A program made the translations under genes and the position numbers. Positions 45,790 to 54,840 of a DNA stretch of 64,000 bases are shown piece after piece; position 1 is the first letter of the stretch; every line of letters begins with the position of its first letter. Location of the stretch: contig NZ_JAUXVR010000022.1 of NCBI RefSeq assembly GCF_030680395.1, positions 53,669 to 117,668 on the forward strand, written 5' to 3'. Source of the DNA: Methylobacter sp. Lineage in GTDB: Bacteria > Pseudomonadota > Gammaproteobacteria > Methylococcales > Methylomonadaceae. The notes beneath the pieces were generated by a model. That model searched no databases. It was not told the origin of the DNA and saw nothing but the letters and a program-made list of their open reading frames with translations.

Positions 45790-46116
45790 GAGACTGTCCG
45801 GGAATAGCGTTTTACACCGGAGACTGGGCATCAAAAACAATGCTGTTGACTTAACCTTTTCACTCACCCGCAGGGTGGCGGACAGGATAAAGTAGACTTT
45901 GAATTGGTTTTGGGGAAACCATCCACGCCGATTTCCCGGAACTGCATGAACAAGTTCGGCAACTGCTTAGCTCGCCGGATTGACTTAACCCTGACTTTCT
46001 CCACCGCCGATTTGTTTTTAATGAGCTAGCCTTGATTGGAAGAGGCGCTCTCTTGACAATAAAGGCCAATCCAATTAAGTTGGCTAACATTAGCCAACTT
46101 AGCCCAGGTATTCTCC
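45790..46116. other. Intergenic region before the toxin-antitoxin module
   Basis: No intact gene is present. The stretch from 45890 to 45983 can be read as LVLGK and IHADFPELHEQVRQLL in two frames, which may be a gene remnant, but the family is not recognised. The promoter and operator of the next pair are at 46053-46101. Confidence 0.45.
46053..46101 (+). promoter_or_regulatory. Promoter with overlapping operator palindrome
   Basis: A perfect -35 box TTGACA (46053-46058) is followed 17 bases later by TAAGTT (46076-46081). A perfect 11-base inverted repeat, TAAGTTGGCTA (46076-46086) and TAGCCAACTTA (46091-46101), covers the -10 box and the start point. That is the usual layout of an autoregulated antitoxin-toxin operon. 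Confidence 0.72.
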
Positions 46117-46368
46117 ATGCAAGTCAACATACTCGAAGCCAAAAACAACTTATCCAGCCTCATTGTTGCCGCCGAGAGAGATGAGGAAGTCGTGATCGCC
46201 CGTAACGGCGTACCCGTCGCCAAACTTGTCAAATATACGGCCAACAAAGTCGCCCCTCCCGGTGCCTGGAAAGGCCGTGCCGCTTATTCGGCGGACTGGA
46301 ATTCCGCCGAGACCAACGCCGAAGTAGAACAACTATTCAACGACAGCAACAATGCGCCTGCTGCTTGA
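46117..46368 (+). CDS. Phd/YefM-type antitoxin
   Basis: This 83-residue antitoxin has the Phd-type opening MQVNILEAKNNLSSLIVAA and GEEVVIARNGxP-like strand (DEEVVIARNGVPVAKLV), which bind DNA and form dimers. The rest is the flexible toxin-binding tail. It overlaps the toxin gene by 17 bases. The palindrome just upstream is its probable binding site. Confidence 0.92.
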   Translation: MQVNILEAKNNLSSLIVAAERDEEVVIARNGVPVAKLVKYTANKVAPPGAWKGRAAYSADWNSAETNAEVEQLFNDSNNAPAA

Positions 46369-46729
46369 TACTTGTATTGTTTACGACTGGCTGATGGGCG
46401 AAATCAAGCACCGCCCGATCATCGAACGTATTCAGGCTGAAGGCGCATTGGTCAGTTCGGTTACGGTCTGGGAAATGGCAATCAAAAACGGTTTGGGTAA
46501 AATGCCCTTGCCCTCGGAACATATCGCCGAAGATATTGAAGCGCAAGGTTTTCAATGGCTGAATATCACGCCTTACCATGCCCAAATGGTTCTCGAACTG
46601 GGCGATCATCATAAAGACCCGTTCGATCGATTGTTGATCGCCCAAGCCAAGTACGAGAAGCTATGTATTGTGACTTACGATGCGGTGTTTCAGGATTGTC
46701 TTGGTGATGTGCTTTTTATCAAAAAATAG
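46352..46729 (+). CDS. vapC: VapC-type PIN-domain toxin
   Basis: This 125-residue PIN-domain ribonuclease has the four acidic residues D6, E41, D92 and D110 in LLLDTCIV, VTVWEMAIK, HKDPFDRLLIAQA and VTYDAVF. Toxins of this family cleave RNA when freed from their antitoxin. Its gene overlaps the antitoxin gene. No change in the active site was seen. Confidence 0.93.
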   Translation: MRLLLDTCIVYDWLMGEIKHRPIIERIQAEGALVSSVTVWEMAIKNGLGKMPLPSEHIAEDIEAQGFQWLNITPYHAQMVLELGDHHKDPFDRLLIAQAKYEKLCIVTYDAVFQDCLGDVLFIKK

Positions 46730-46790
46730 ATAAACTCGACGGCCGGCACTATGACGTACTACGCCCACTTGATGCAAAAGAATCCGCAAA

Positions 46791-47650
46791 ATGAAAAAGC
46801 CGAGTTCATTCTTTAAATTTGTCACAAAAGAAAGAACGGACATCCTTAAGAAGGGGATGATTCGATTCACTCAACCAGCTGACTTTAACGATCCATTCGA
46901 GCTAAATCCTTGCGTTACTCACTTCACAAGAGATTGGATCGAAAGAGGCAGCACCGAATTGGAATATTCGCAAGCTGACTTGGACTTCTCCACAGAGCGA
47001 TTTCATCAAATCGAAGAGCACCGAAGCATTATTGAGAAATATGCCAGCGAGCATGGAGTGTTATCCCTAAGTGCATCGTATGATACAAACCCAAACCCAG
47101 CATTATTTTTAGGTTACGAAGATGACCCCAGACGAAACCTGCTTATGTGGGCACACTATTGCGACAAGCATACCGGCTTTGCAATAGAGTTTCACCCACA
47201 CTTTATTGCGGGAGAAGCAGAGAGAGAGTCATCTATACCAATGAAAGACCTGTTTGCACATTTGAGGAAATTTGCGAAGACACCCATTGCATTTATCTTC
47301 AAAAGAGCCCTGAGTGGAGATATGAAAATGAGTGGAGATACTTCAATCCTCTCATCAATGCAGATAACAGAGACAAACCTAATGTCAACCTTTTTCGAAT
47401 CAACAAGAAATCCATAAAGTCGATAACTTTTGGCTGTCGAGTCAGTGCAGAAACAAAGAAATTGGTTTTTGAAATCTTGAAATCAGACAGTGAGTACGAA
47501 CATGTACAAACTTTTTTTGCCAATATGGACAAGCATTCATTCTCTCTTGAATTTCATCAAGAAATTCATTCAGAAAAACATCGCTGGTCAAATGCAAGCG
47601 AATTCTCGGGATGTTCAATTCCGATTCAGAAAATGCCAGGCACGTTTTAA
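46791..47650 (+). pseudogene. DUF2971 gene, frameshifted at an AG repeat
   Basis: Frame 1 from the ATG at 46791 encodes the first half (FFKFVTKERTDILKKGMIRF, RNLLMWAHYCDKHTGFAIEF, GEAERE). It loses its match near 47228, and the second frame continues from there (RVIYTNERPVCTFEEICEDT, SPEWRYENEWRYF, VNLFRINKKSIKSITFGCRV) to 47650. The break lies at five AG units (47219-47228). One added AG unit would restore the protein GEAERERVIYTNE. DUF2971 proteins have no settled function. The gene could be dead or phase variable. Confidence 0.83.
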
Positions 47651-47687
47651 CAACAGGCCGTAGGTTGCGGTGAGCCTCAAAAGTTAC

Positions 47688-47798
47688 GCTGGTTCCCAAG
47701 CTCCCGCTTGGGAACCCAGTGAGCAAAGCTTTAGCTTTGCGAGCCGGGAAGCTAGAGCTTCCCGTACTGAATTCCCAAGCGGGAGCTTGGGAACTAGC
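47688..47798. repeat. GCTGGTTCCCAAGCT repeat, copy
   Basis: Outer arms GCTGGTTCCCAAGCTCCCGC and GCGGGAGCTTGGGAACTAGC enclose inner arms GCAAAGCTTTAGCTTTGCG and GGGAAGCTAGAGCTTCCC. It ends six bases before the DUF4160 stump. Confidence 0.88.
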
Positions 47799-47804
47799 AC
47801 GAAG

Positions 47805-47894
47805 ATGGTTATTGAATGGGCGACACGCTATCAAACCGAATTGATGGTCATGTGGACGGAACAACAGTTCCATAAACTGCCGCCGCTGGAGTAA
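47805..47894 (+). pseudogene. DUF4160 C-terminal stump
   Basis: The last 29 codons (IEWATRYQTELMVMWTEQQF to KLPPLE) resemble the C-terminus of DUF4160 proteins, which usually sit just upstream of a DUF2442 gene. The first two thirds of the gene are missing, and a palindromic repeat (47688-47798) takes their place. It is a broken gene or was cut when the repeat inserted. Confidence 0.65.
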
Positions 47895-47899
47895 TTATT

Positions 47900-48145
47900 A
47901 TGAACTATCCTAAAATTCTCGCTGTCCAGCCAATGGACGATTACCAATTATTAGTTGAATTTACGACCCACGAAAAACGTCGCTACGATGTAAAGCCGCT
48001 ATTAAACAAAACCATGTTTGCCGCGTTAAAAAATGCCGCTTTTTTTAAAAGCGTTAAAGTCGAGCAAGGTGGTTATGCGGTAAGTTGGAACGATGATATT
48101 GATATTAGCGAATATGAGTTATGGCGTAATGGTTATGCAGACTGA
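47900..48145 (+). CDS. DUF2442 family protein
   Basis: This 81-residue protein shows the DUF2442 pattern: EFTTHEKRRYDVKPLL, FKSVKVEQGGYAVSW and a final DIDISEYELW. DUF4160-DUF2442 pairs are often considered toxin-antitoxin-like. Its partner is reduced to a stump five bases upstream, so this may be a leftover. It begins after TGGAGTAATTATT. Confidence 0.87.
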   Translation: MNYPKILAVQPMDDYQLLVEFTTHEKRRYDVKPLLNKTMFAALKNAAFFKSVKVEQGGYAVSWNDDIDISEYELWRNGYAD

Positions 48146-48157
48146 GCTACTGATTAT

Positions 48158-49582
48158 TTAACCCGCCATTAATTCCCCAGCCATATCCCCCAGCTTTTTC
48201 AACGCCCGTTCCAGCCTATCATTCCAGGGAACCGCGCAGCTGAGCCGGATGAAATTACCGTATTTCTTTTGCGTAGCCGAAAACAACGGCCCCGGCGCGA
48301 TGATGATACCTTCCAGACTCGCGCAGCGATGCAGCTCCATCGCATCGACATGTTCCGGCAGCTCGACCCACAACGCGAAACCGCCCTCCGGCTGAGTCAC
48401 CTTAGTGCCCGCAGGAAAAAACAGACTCACCGCCTTCACCATGCGCGTCACGCTCTGGGCATATTCCTGCCGGACTTGCCGCAGATAGCGGTCGTAACCG
48501 CCCTGCTCCAGCAAATGGGCAATGACCAGTTGATTTAGCGTCGGAGTGGCTTGGTGCAGCATGTATTTGAGGTTCTCCACTTTTTTCATGTGACGGCCCG
48601 GAACCAGCCAGCCGACGCGCAAGCCCGGCGACAAGGTTTTGGCAAAGGACGAGCAATACAGCACCTCGCCTTGTTGGCTCCAGGCCTTGGCGACCGATGG
48701 CCGTTTTAATCCGAAGCCCAAATCGCCATAGACATCGTCCTCGACCAGCGGGATGCCGTTTTTTTCCAACATCGCGACCAGGGTTTTCTTTCTATCGTCC
48801 GACATGCAGGAACCAAGCGGGTTGTTGTAGTTGGAAATCAGCAGGCAGGCTTTGATCGGCCACTGTTCGATAGCCAGTTGCAGCGCTTCCAGGGAAACGC
48901 CCTCGCGCGGATGAGTCGGGATTTCCAGCGCTTCCATGCCGCAGGATTCAATGACCTGCAACAAACCGTAAAATGTCGGCGATTCGATAGCGATCACATC
49001 GCCCGGCTTGCAGACCGCCATCAACGCGAGCCGGACCGCATCCCTGGCGCCATGGGTGATGACTATATCATCGGGACTGACCGCACAATTCAACTCGACC
49101 ATGCGCTTGGCGATCTGGCGGCGAAGCTCCTGATTGCCCAGCAATTCGTCGGTGTCGAAACAGCGTTTTTCAAACAGGCGCACCACTTTTTGGGTGGCTT
49201 GTTGCAGAATCCGTGTCGGTAAAAATGCCGGGGCGGGTACCGAAGATCCCAGATTGATCTGGTAAGGATCTTTAGCGGCCAGCAGAATCTGCCGTGTCAG
49301 GGATTGGCCTGTCACTCGGGAAGGCATCGCTGACGGTTCGGAAATATCGGGTTCGGTGATCGGTAGCCGGTGAACAGTGCTGACATAGTAGCCCGAACGT
49401 GCTCTAGCCTGGATTCGGCCTTGGTCTTCCAACAGCCGGTAGGCTTCAAGCGCGGTCGATACGCTTACGTTCAATTGTTGACTTAAACGGCGTATGCCGG
49501 GCAAGCGCTCGCCGGAGCGGTAAACGCCCTGTTCGATATGGGCGAGGATATTTTCTGCTACGGTTTCATAAAGATGTTTCAT
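48158..49582 (-). CDS. MocR-type GntR/aminotransferase regulator
   Basis: This 474-residue regulator joins a GntR winged helix (residues 1-70, GVYRSGERLPGIRRLSQQLN, VSVSTALEAYRLLEDQGRI) to an aminotransferase-like domain. The PLP lysine lies in YCSSFAKTLSPGLRVGWL. Members sense PLP or amino-acid-like ligands and control neighbouring genes. It is divergent from the Nit1C cluster with a 490-base gap, so a role in its control is possible but not shown. Confidence 0.92.
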   Translation of the reverse strand: MKHLYETVAENILAHIEQGVYRSGERLPGIRRLSQQLNVSVSTALEAYRLLEDQGRIQARARSGYYVSTVHRLPITEPDISEPSAMPSRVTGQSLTRQILLAAKDPYQINLGSSVPAPAFLPTRILQQATQKVVRLFEKRCFDTDELLGNQELRRQIAKRMVELNCAVSPDDIVITHGARDAVRLALMAVCKPGDVIAIESPTFYGLLQVIESCGMEALEIPTHPREGVSLEALQLAIEQWPIKACLLISNYNNPLGSCMSDDRKKTLVAMLEKNGIPLVEDDVYGDLGFGLKRPSVAKAWSQQGEVLYCSSFAKTLSPGLRVGWLVPGRHMKKVENLKYMLHQATPTLNQLVIAHLLEQGGYDRYLRQVRQEYAQSVTRMVKAVSLFFPAGTKVTQPEGGFALWVELPEHVDAMELHRCASLEGIIIAPGPLFSATQKKYGNFIRLSCAVPWNDRLERALKKLGDMAGELMAG

Positions 49583-49689
49583 GGGGTTTAAATTTATGCG
49601 GTTGTCTGTCCGGCAAATTTAGCATAACTGTACCGCTTAGTTATTTAATTTTTTCATATTGTATCGCTCCAGCCCCTCTCATATCCCTC

Positions 49690-49824
49690 GTTCCCACGCG
49701 CTGCGTGGGAATGCAATGCCGGACGCGCTGCGTCCTGTATTTATACGATGTGTACTTCTATCCGCTAACTGTGGCTCGCGGCGCAGCGCGCCTTTAACTG
49801 CATTCCCTCGCAGCGCGTGGGAAC
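49690..49824. repeat. GTTCCCACGC repeat, long form
   Basis: GTTCCCACGCGCTGCGTGGGAA at the left and its relative CAGCGCGTGGGAAC at the right enclose further GC-rich inverted stretches (GGACGCGCTGCGTCC and GGCGCAGCGCGCC). A similar arrangement occurs at 54841-54934. Confidence 0.8.
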
Positions 49825-50018
49825 GGAGCAAGTATTAAAACGCAAGAACGATAAATCCGGTTTATCCATAACAGTTATCCGCTTCATTAAGCAGAACAGA
49901 TAGCTTAAACCGAGATCTGTACCCTAAAAATCATTTTTTCCTGAATCTGTCAGTAATACTGCCTCGCTCGTAAACTATCTTCCGTCAATCCCCCTCATTG
50001 ATTGACAGCCGTAACCCT

Positions 50019-50050
50019 CCCTGCACCGCGCCATTGGTGCAGGGTTTTTT
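50019..50050 (+). terminator. Intrinsic terminator or attenuator before nitB
   Basis: CCCTGCACC (50019-50027) pairs perfectly with GGTGCAGGG (50036-50044), followed at once by TTTTTT. It lies 22 bases before the nitB ATG and on the same strand, so it would end transcripts just before nitB unless antitermination occurs. AAGGAG (50060-50065) follows it. Confidence 0.78.
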
Positions 50051-50071
50051 ACTCATAACAAGGAGCATTCC

Positions 50072-50554
50072 ATGCCAGCAGTTCAAAAACCGGCCCACGT
50101 CAACGGCGATTTTTTTGTGGATTACGAAGAAAAAGTATTCGAGGACGTCAAAGCAGAACCGGGCGAGAAAGCCTTGGTGAAATTCCACACCGTCGCCTTT
50201 GAAGGTTCCATCGGTTTCGTGAATCTGTTGCAGGCGACCCGTTTGCAACGCAAAGGCTTTGAAACCTCGATCCTGTTGTACGGACCGGGCGTGACGCTGG
50301 GCATTCAGCGCGGCTTTCCGCGCTTGGGCGACGAGGCTTTTCCGGGGCACCAAAACTACACCACCCAAATCAACAAGTTCATGGCCGAAGGCGGCAAAGT
50401 CTATGCCTGCCGGTTCGCGCTGCAAGCCTTGTACGGACACGGCGAACCCAGCCTGATCGAAGGCATCCGTCCGGTCAGTCCGCTGGATGTATTGGACATC
50501 GTGCTGATCCATCGTCGCGAGAATGCTTTCATTCTGGACACCTGGACGATGTAA
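50072..50554 (+). CDS. nitB: NitB, MSMEG_0572/Sll0783-family protein
   Basis: This 160-residue protein belongs to the family that opens Nit1C clusters (Sll0783 type, noted in nitrogen starvation). Typical segments are [32 protein letters not shown] and [17 protein letters not shown]. Its biochemical role is unknown. AAGGAG lies seven bases before the ATG. Nitrilase nitC follows after 113 bases, and the terminator-like hairpin upstream suggests conditional expression. Confidence 0.85.
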   Translation: MPAVQKPAHVNGDFFVDYEEKVFEDVKAEPGEKALVKFHTVAFEGSIGFVNLLQATRLQRKGFETSILLYGPGVTLGIQRGFPRLGDEAFPGHQNYTTQINKFMAEGGKVYACRFALQALYGHGEPSLIEGIRPVSPLDVLDIVLIHRRENAFILDTWTM

Positions 50555-50667
50555 ATCATTTTTTTAATTAGCCACCGGTTTACATAGATAGACACGGGTA
50601 AAACATTACCGTTGTTCATCCGTGCAATCCGTGGCTTAACAGCTTTTTCAGAATAGGAGTACAGATT

Positions 50668-51657
50668 GTGACATCGAAAAAAATCGCCAGAGCGGCAGCA
50701 GTACAGATTTCACCGGTGTTCGATTCGGCCACCGGCACTATCGACAAAGTGTGCCAGGCCATCAGCGATGCGGCCAAAGAAGGCGCTCAGCTGGTGGTAT
50801 TCCCGGAAACTTTTGTGCCTTACTACCCGTATTTTTCGTTCGTGCTTCCGCCGGTCGCCGCTGGCCGCGAGCATCTAAAACTCTACGAACATGCACCGAC
50901 CGTGCCGGGACCGGTCACCGATGCGGTTGCCGCCCAAGCCCGTGCGCTGGGCGTAGTCGTGGTGCTGGGCGTCAATGAGCGCGACCACGGCAGCCTTTAC
51001 AACACCCAACTGATTTTCGACGAGTGCGGCAACCTGATATTAAAACGCCGCAAAATCACCCCGACTTATCATGAACGGATGATCTGGGGCCAAGGCGACG
51101 CGTCCGGCCTTAAAGTGGTCGAGACCGGCATCGGCCGCATCGGCGCATTGGCCTGCTGGGAACATTACAACCCGCTGGCCCGCTACGCATTGATGGCGCA
51201 ACATGAGGAAATCCATTGCAGCCAGTTTCCCGGCTCCTTGGTCGGGCCGATTTTCGCCGAGCAGATCGAAGTCACGATCCGCCACCACGCGTTGGAATCC
51301 GGCTGCTTCGTGATCAACGCGACCGGCTGGTTAAGCGACGAGCAGATAGAATCGGTGACGCCAGATCCCGATTTGCAAAAAGCCCTGCGCGGCGGCTGTT
51401 GCACCGCGATCATCTCGCCCGAAGGCCAGCATCTGGCCGAACCCTTGCGCTCCGGCGAAGGCATGGTCATCGCCGACCTGGATATGTCGCTGATCACCAA
51501 ACGCAAACGCATGATGGATTCGGTCGGCCATTACACCCGTCCCGAACTGTTAAGCCTGAGGATCAACGACCGGCCGACGGCGCCGATGTTTAGCGATGAG
51601 TCGATACCGGCTCCTTTTCCAATCCCCCACAGCAGCGAGCAACCCAGCCATGAATAG
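50668..51657 (+). CDS. nitC: NitC, nitrilase of the Nit1C cluster
   Basis: This 329-residue nitrilase starts with GTG at 50668, eight bases after AGGAG. The catalytic triad is E47 ([13 protein letters not shown]), K129 ([12 protein letters not shown]) and C163 ([20 protein letters not shown]), at the classical positions. Its relative in cyanobacteria (Nit6803) hydrolyses nitriles, and Nit1C nitrilase is required for cyanide assimilation in Pseudomonas. The next gene overlaps its end by eight bases, so the two are translationally coupled. Confidence 0.93.
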   Translation: MTSKKIARAAAVQISPVFDSATGTIDKVCQAISDAAKEGAQLVVFPETFVPYYPYFSFVLPPVAAGREHLKLYEHAPTVPGPVTDAVAAQARALGVVVVLGVNERDHGSLYNTQLIFDECGNLILKRRKITPTYHERMIWGQGDASGLKVVETGIGRIGALACWEHYNPLARYALMAQHEEIHCSQFPGSLVGPIFAEQIEVTIRHHALESGCFVINATGWLSDEQIESVTPDPDLQKALRGGCCTAIISPEGQHLAEPLRSGEGMVIADLDMSLITKRKRMMDSVGHYTRPELLSLRINDRPTAPMFSDESIPAPFPIPHSSEQPSHE

Positions 51658-52744
51658 AACCGAAGCACAGCTAATCACCGAACTGCAATCGTTGGGATTG
51701 CGGCTGGAGGACGCCGAATCAGGCATGGCCGTTCGCCGCGGCGGTGCCGGTCCGTCCGACCACAAAGCCGTTACCCTGGGCGGCAAGACCATCATGGTGC
51801 CGATCGCCATAGCCGGAGCGATCAACTCACCGTTTATCGCCAGCCGTCCGGATGAACACGGCATCAGTATCATTCGCCGCGATGGCCGCGCAATCGATTC
51901 GATTGCATTCCCCCGCCAGCCGCGCTTTTACGGTTTAAAAACTGAGGACGGCGTGCCCTACTCCCATATCGCCACGCTGCATGCGGCGGACGTGCTGGCT
52001 ACGACGGTACTGCAATCCTGCATCCGCTACAGCAATCGCAAAAAATCCTGCCAGTTTTGCGCGATTGAGCAATCGCTGAAAGCCGGTCTTACCATCCTTC
52101 GCAAAACCCCGGAGCAATTGGCCGAAGTCGCCCGTGCCGCGGTAGAGCTGGACGGCGTCAAGCACATGGTCATCACCACGGGTACGCCGAACCTGACCGA
52201 TCGCGGCGCTGCGATTCTGTGCGAAAGCGCCGTCGCGGTGAAAGCCGCCGTCGATCTGCCGATTCAAGGCCAATGCGAACCGCCGGACGATGATATTTGG
52301 TTCAAACGTATGAAAGATGCAGGCATCGACAGCCTGGGCATGCATCTGGAAGCCGTCACCCCGGCAGTCCGTAACCGCATCATGCCAGGCAAGGCCAGTG
52401 TGCCGCTGGAACGTTATATGGACGCTTTCGATGCGGCGGTCGCGGTGTTCGGGCGGGGCGAAGTCAGCACTTACATTTTGGCCGGACTCGGCGATACCGC
52501 GGAAGCGGTCCTGTCCGTTTGCGAGCAATTGATCGGCAAAGGCGTTTATCCGTTCGTCGTACCTTTCATACCGATTACCGGCACACCGCTGGCTGATCAT
52601 CCCTCGCCCGATCCGCGCTTCATGCAGGATATTTTGCAACCGTTGGGCGCTATGTTGAAACAAGCCGGGCTCCGCGCCGCCGACATGAAAGCAGGCTGCG
52701 CCAAATGCGGCGCTTGCTCGGCCCTTTCCAGTTATGAGGCCTGA
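51650..52744 (+). CDS. nitD: NitD, radical SAM protein (MSMEG_0568 family)
   Basis: This 364-residue protein is the radical SAM member of Nit1C clusters. The start at 51650 overlaps nitC. The cluster cysteines form the pattern C124-x9-C134-x2-C137 ([15 protein letters not shown]), not the usual C-x3-C-x2-C. The barrel shows [12 protein letters not shown] and [22 protein letters not shown]-terminal set of cysteines ([12 protein letters not shown]) could hold a second cluster. The substrate is unknown. Confidence 0.88.
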   Translation: MNRTEAQLITELQSLGLRLEDAESGMAVRRGGAGPSDHKAVTLGGKTIMVPIAIAGAINSPFIASRPDEHGISIIRRDGRAIDSIAFPRQPRFYGLKTEDGVPYSHIATLHAADVLATTVLQSCIRYSNRKKSCQFCAIEQSLKAGLTILRKTPEQLAEVARAAVELDGVKHMVITTGTPNLTDRGAAILCESAVAVKAAVDLPIQGQCEPPDDDIWFKRMKDAGIDSLGMHLEAVTPAVRNRIMPGKASVPLERYMDAFDAAVAVFGRGEVSTYILAGLGDTAEAVLSVCEQLIGKGVYPFVVPFIPITGTPLADHPSPDPRFMQDILQPLGAMLKQAGLRAADMKAGCAKCGACSALSSYEA

Positions 52745-52745
52745 C

Positions 52746-53288
52746 ATGCTGAACGAAGCTATCAATCATTTTGTGCCCAACGAGTACCTGGTCAAATGGG
52801 TGACTCAGGACTGGGAACGCGAGCAAATGCTGCGCTTACGGCAGGCGGTGTTTTGCGAGGAACAAGGTGTTTTCCATGGCGATGATATTGATGACATCGA
52901 CCGGGTTGCCACGCCGATTGTCGCGATTGCCTGCGTCGGCGGCCTGCCCGATGAAGTGGTCGGCACCGTCCGCATTCACCAAGCCGAATCAGGCATCTGG
53001 TGGGGCTCGCGGTTGGCGGTCGCGGCCGACTACCGTAAACAGGGCAACCTGGGCGCGGCGCTGATTCGTCTCGCGGTCACCAGCGCCCATGCCCAGGACT
53101 GTCACACTTTTTTGGCGCAGGTGCAAAGCCGCAATGTACCGTTGTTTCGTCGCCTGCACTGGCGCTCGCTACAGGAAATCGAGCTGCACGGCAGGCCGCA
53201 TCATTTAATGCAAGCCGATTTGGATTGGTATCCACCTTATGCCGACGGCGCGACCGGTTTTATTGCAACAGGCAGGGTTGCGGCATGA
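52746..53288 (+). CDS. nitE: NitE, GNAT-type acyltransferase (MSMEG_0567 family)
   Basis: This 180-residue protein has a GNAT fold with FCEEQGVFHGDDIDDID, VGTVRIHQAESGIWWGSRL and DYRKQGNLGAALIRLAV, where the last stretch binds the acyl-CoA. The likely start is the ATG at 52746, after GAGG; 52734 overlaps nitD. Its stop overlaps the nitF start by ATGA. In other clusters this domain may be fused with the next. Confidence 0.86.
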   Translation: MLNEAINHFVPNEYLVKWVTQDWEREQMLRLRQAVFCEEQGVFHGDDIDDIDRVATPIVAIACVGGLPDEVVGTVRIHQAESGIWWGSRLAVAADYRKQGNLGAALIRLAVTSAHAQDCHTFLAQVQSRNVPLFRRLHWRSLQEIELHGRPHHLMQADLDWYPPYADGATGFIATGRVAA

Positions 53289-54271
53289 GCGATTTAGCCC
53301 GGCTGACTCAGAGCATAAGACAAAGCCTCGGCTTGGCGCACAAGCGCGACATTGCCGCGGTAACGGACATGCTCGCCAAGCGCATGCCGTTTCAGGAGAA
53401 CGGCGCAATCGCGCTGGGCGACGACTGCGCTGCCATTCGCGACCGGGACGGTTTTTTACTGTTCGCGGCCGAAGGTTTCCTGAACGAGTTTGTCGCCGCC
53501 CAGCCTTGGTTTGCCGGTTACTGCGGCGTGATGGTCAACGTCAGCGACATTTACGCAATGGGCGGCAGGCCGATTGCCGTGGTCGATGCGATCTGGAGCG
53601 ACGGCTCAGAGCAAGCCCGGCCGGTGCTGGAAGGCATGACCGCCGCCTCCGAAATTTATCGCGTACCCATCGCCGGCGGGCACAGCAATCTTCGCAACGA
53701 TCGGCCGCAACTATCGGTGGCGATTCTCGGCCGCGCCAATAAATTGCTCAGCAGTTTTGCGGCAAAAGCCGGGCAAAAGCTGCTGGCGGCGATCGATTTG
53801 CGAGGGCATTTTCGCGAACCCCATGCTTGGTGGGATGCGAGTACCGGTTCGCCGCCCGAACGATTGCGCGAGGATTTGGAACTATTGCCGCAGCTCGCCG
53901 AAGCCGGGCTGTGCGGAGCCGCGAAGGACATCAGCATGGCCGGCATGATCGGCACGGTGCTGATGCTGTTGGAGTGTTCCGGCTTGGGCGGCGTGATCGA
54001 CGTGACCGCTATACCGCGCCCGCCGGATATTCCGTTAGAGCGCTGGCTGTGCTGTTTTCCCAGTTACGGCTTTGTGCTGAGCGCGGAAGATGAACATACC
54101 GAAGCCATAATCGGGCATTTCTCCCGGCGCGGCATTAGTTGCGCGGTGATCGGCGAAACCGATGCGTCCGGCCGCCTTCGTCTTGCCGATGCCGACAGCG
54201 AGCAACTGTTATGGGATTTGCATGCAGAACCGTTGACCGGTTGCGGCCCAAAACTCAAGCAGGGAGCGTAG
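53285..54271 (+). CDS. nitF: NitF, AIR synthase-related protein
   Basis: This 328-residue protein is a PurM/AIR synthase-type ATP-using enzyme. [22 protein letters not shown] contains the ATP-binding Asp pair, [20 protein letters not shown] follows and [20 protein letters not shown] supplies the dimer segment. It may activate a substrate by phosphorylation. It is coupled to nitE. A 112-base gap with an inverted repeat precedes nitG. Confidence 0.88.
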   Translation: MSDLARLTQSIRQSLGLAHKRDIAAVTDMLAKRMPFQENGAIALGDDCAAIRDRDGFLLFAAEGFLNEFVAAQPWFAGYCGVMVNVSDIYAMGGRPIAVVDAIWSDGSEQARPVLEGMTAASEIYRVPIAGGHSNLRNDRPQLSVAILGRANKLLSSFAAKAGQKLLAAIDLRGHFREPHAWWDASTGSPPERLREDLELLPQLAEAGLCGAAKDISMAGMIGTVLMLLECSGLGGVIDVTAIPRPPDIPLERWLCCFPSYGFVLSAEDEHTEAIIGHFSRRGISCAVIGETDASGRLRLADADSEQLLWDLHAEPLTGCGPKLKQGA

Positions 54272-54339
54272 GGTACGCTGCGCGTACCTTCCACATTGAT
54301 TTTTATGAAGATTACAAAGGTACGCACAGCGTACCCTAC
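54268..54339. repeat. GTAGGGTACGC inverted repeat
   Basis: GTAGGGTACGCTGCGCGTAC (from 54268) and its reverse complement with one mismatch (ending GTACCCTAC at 54339) have 23-base arms around about 26 bases. The left arm overlaps the last codons of nitF. Confidence 0.85.
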
Positions 54340-54383
54340 CTAAGCTAACCGCTTTGCAACTTTTACGGTAAGAGGAATTACCC

Positions 54384-54671
54384 ATGCCTGAAATGCGTTT
54401 TCGCGTCCGCTGGCCGGACCAATCCGCCACCCTTTGTTATTCACCATCGCAGGTGATCAAGGATTTTTTCAATCCGGGCGAAACCTACGAGCTGGAGGAT
54501 TTTCTCGCCCGTAGCCGGGCAGCTCTGCAAATCGCCAGCGAGCGGGTTCGCCAGAAATACGGTTACACCTGCTCCAGCGCAATGACTCAGCTGGCCGAAA
54601 TTGAAACTATCGCTTCGCGATTTTCGGACACTGAAAACCCGAAGGTTTTGGTGGAAGCGTTTATCGGGTAA
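54384..54671 (+). CDS. nitG: NitG, MSMEG_0570-family protein
   Basis: This 95-residue protein matches the small MSMEG_0570-type family of Nit1C clusters: MRFRVRWPDQSATLCYSPS, FNPGETYELEDFLARSRAAL, then RVRQKYGYTCSSA. It has no known fold or activity. AGAGGAATTACCC precedes the ATG. The repeats on both sides separate it from nitF and nitH. Confidence 0.86.
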   Translation: MPEMRFRVRWPDQSATLCYSPSQVIKDFFNPGETYELEDFLARSRAALQIASERVRQKYGYTCSSAMTQLAEIETIASRFSDTENPKVLVEAFIG

Positions 54672-54725
54672 GTCCATCCAAAACCGAGCTGATGGTAAAG
54701 CCATCTCCAGAAAAAGAGGGTTTGC

Positions 54726-54809
54726 GCTGGTTCCCAAGCTCCAGCTTGGGAATTCAGTGGAGGAAGCTCCAGCTTCCCGTCTCGTGAAGCTGGAGCGTGG
54801 GAACCAGCG
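54726..54809. repeat. GCTGGTTCCCAAGCT repeat, shortened copy
   Basis: Arms GCTGGTTCCCAAGCTCCAGC and GCTGGAGCGTGGGAACCAGC enclose GAAGCTCCAGCTTCC. It lacks part of the loop present in the 9472 and 47688 copies. Confidence 0.85.
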
Positions 54810-54840
54810 TAATTTCTTAACTTAATGCCAGTGACGCGGC

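Larger units (their letters stand above)
49583..50071. other. Divergent region before nitB with repeat and terminator
   Basis: These 490 bases hold the repeat at 49690-49824 and, just before nitB, a strong terminator-like hairpin (50019-50050). Another smaller inverted repeat, TCAATC...GATTGA, lies at 49985-50006. No coding sequence is supported on either strand; the frame on the minus strand antisense to nitB is a shadow. Confidence 0.65.

Noticed and set aside
49985..50512. Minus-strand 175-codon frame
   Set aside because: It is antisense to nitB and passes through the terminator hairpin; no ribosome binding site.
51935..52765. Minus-strand 276-codon frame
   Set aside because: It is a shadow of nitD in GC-rich sequence.
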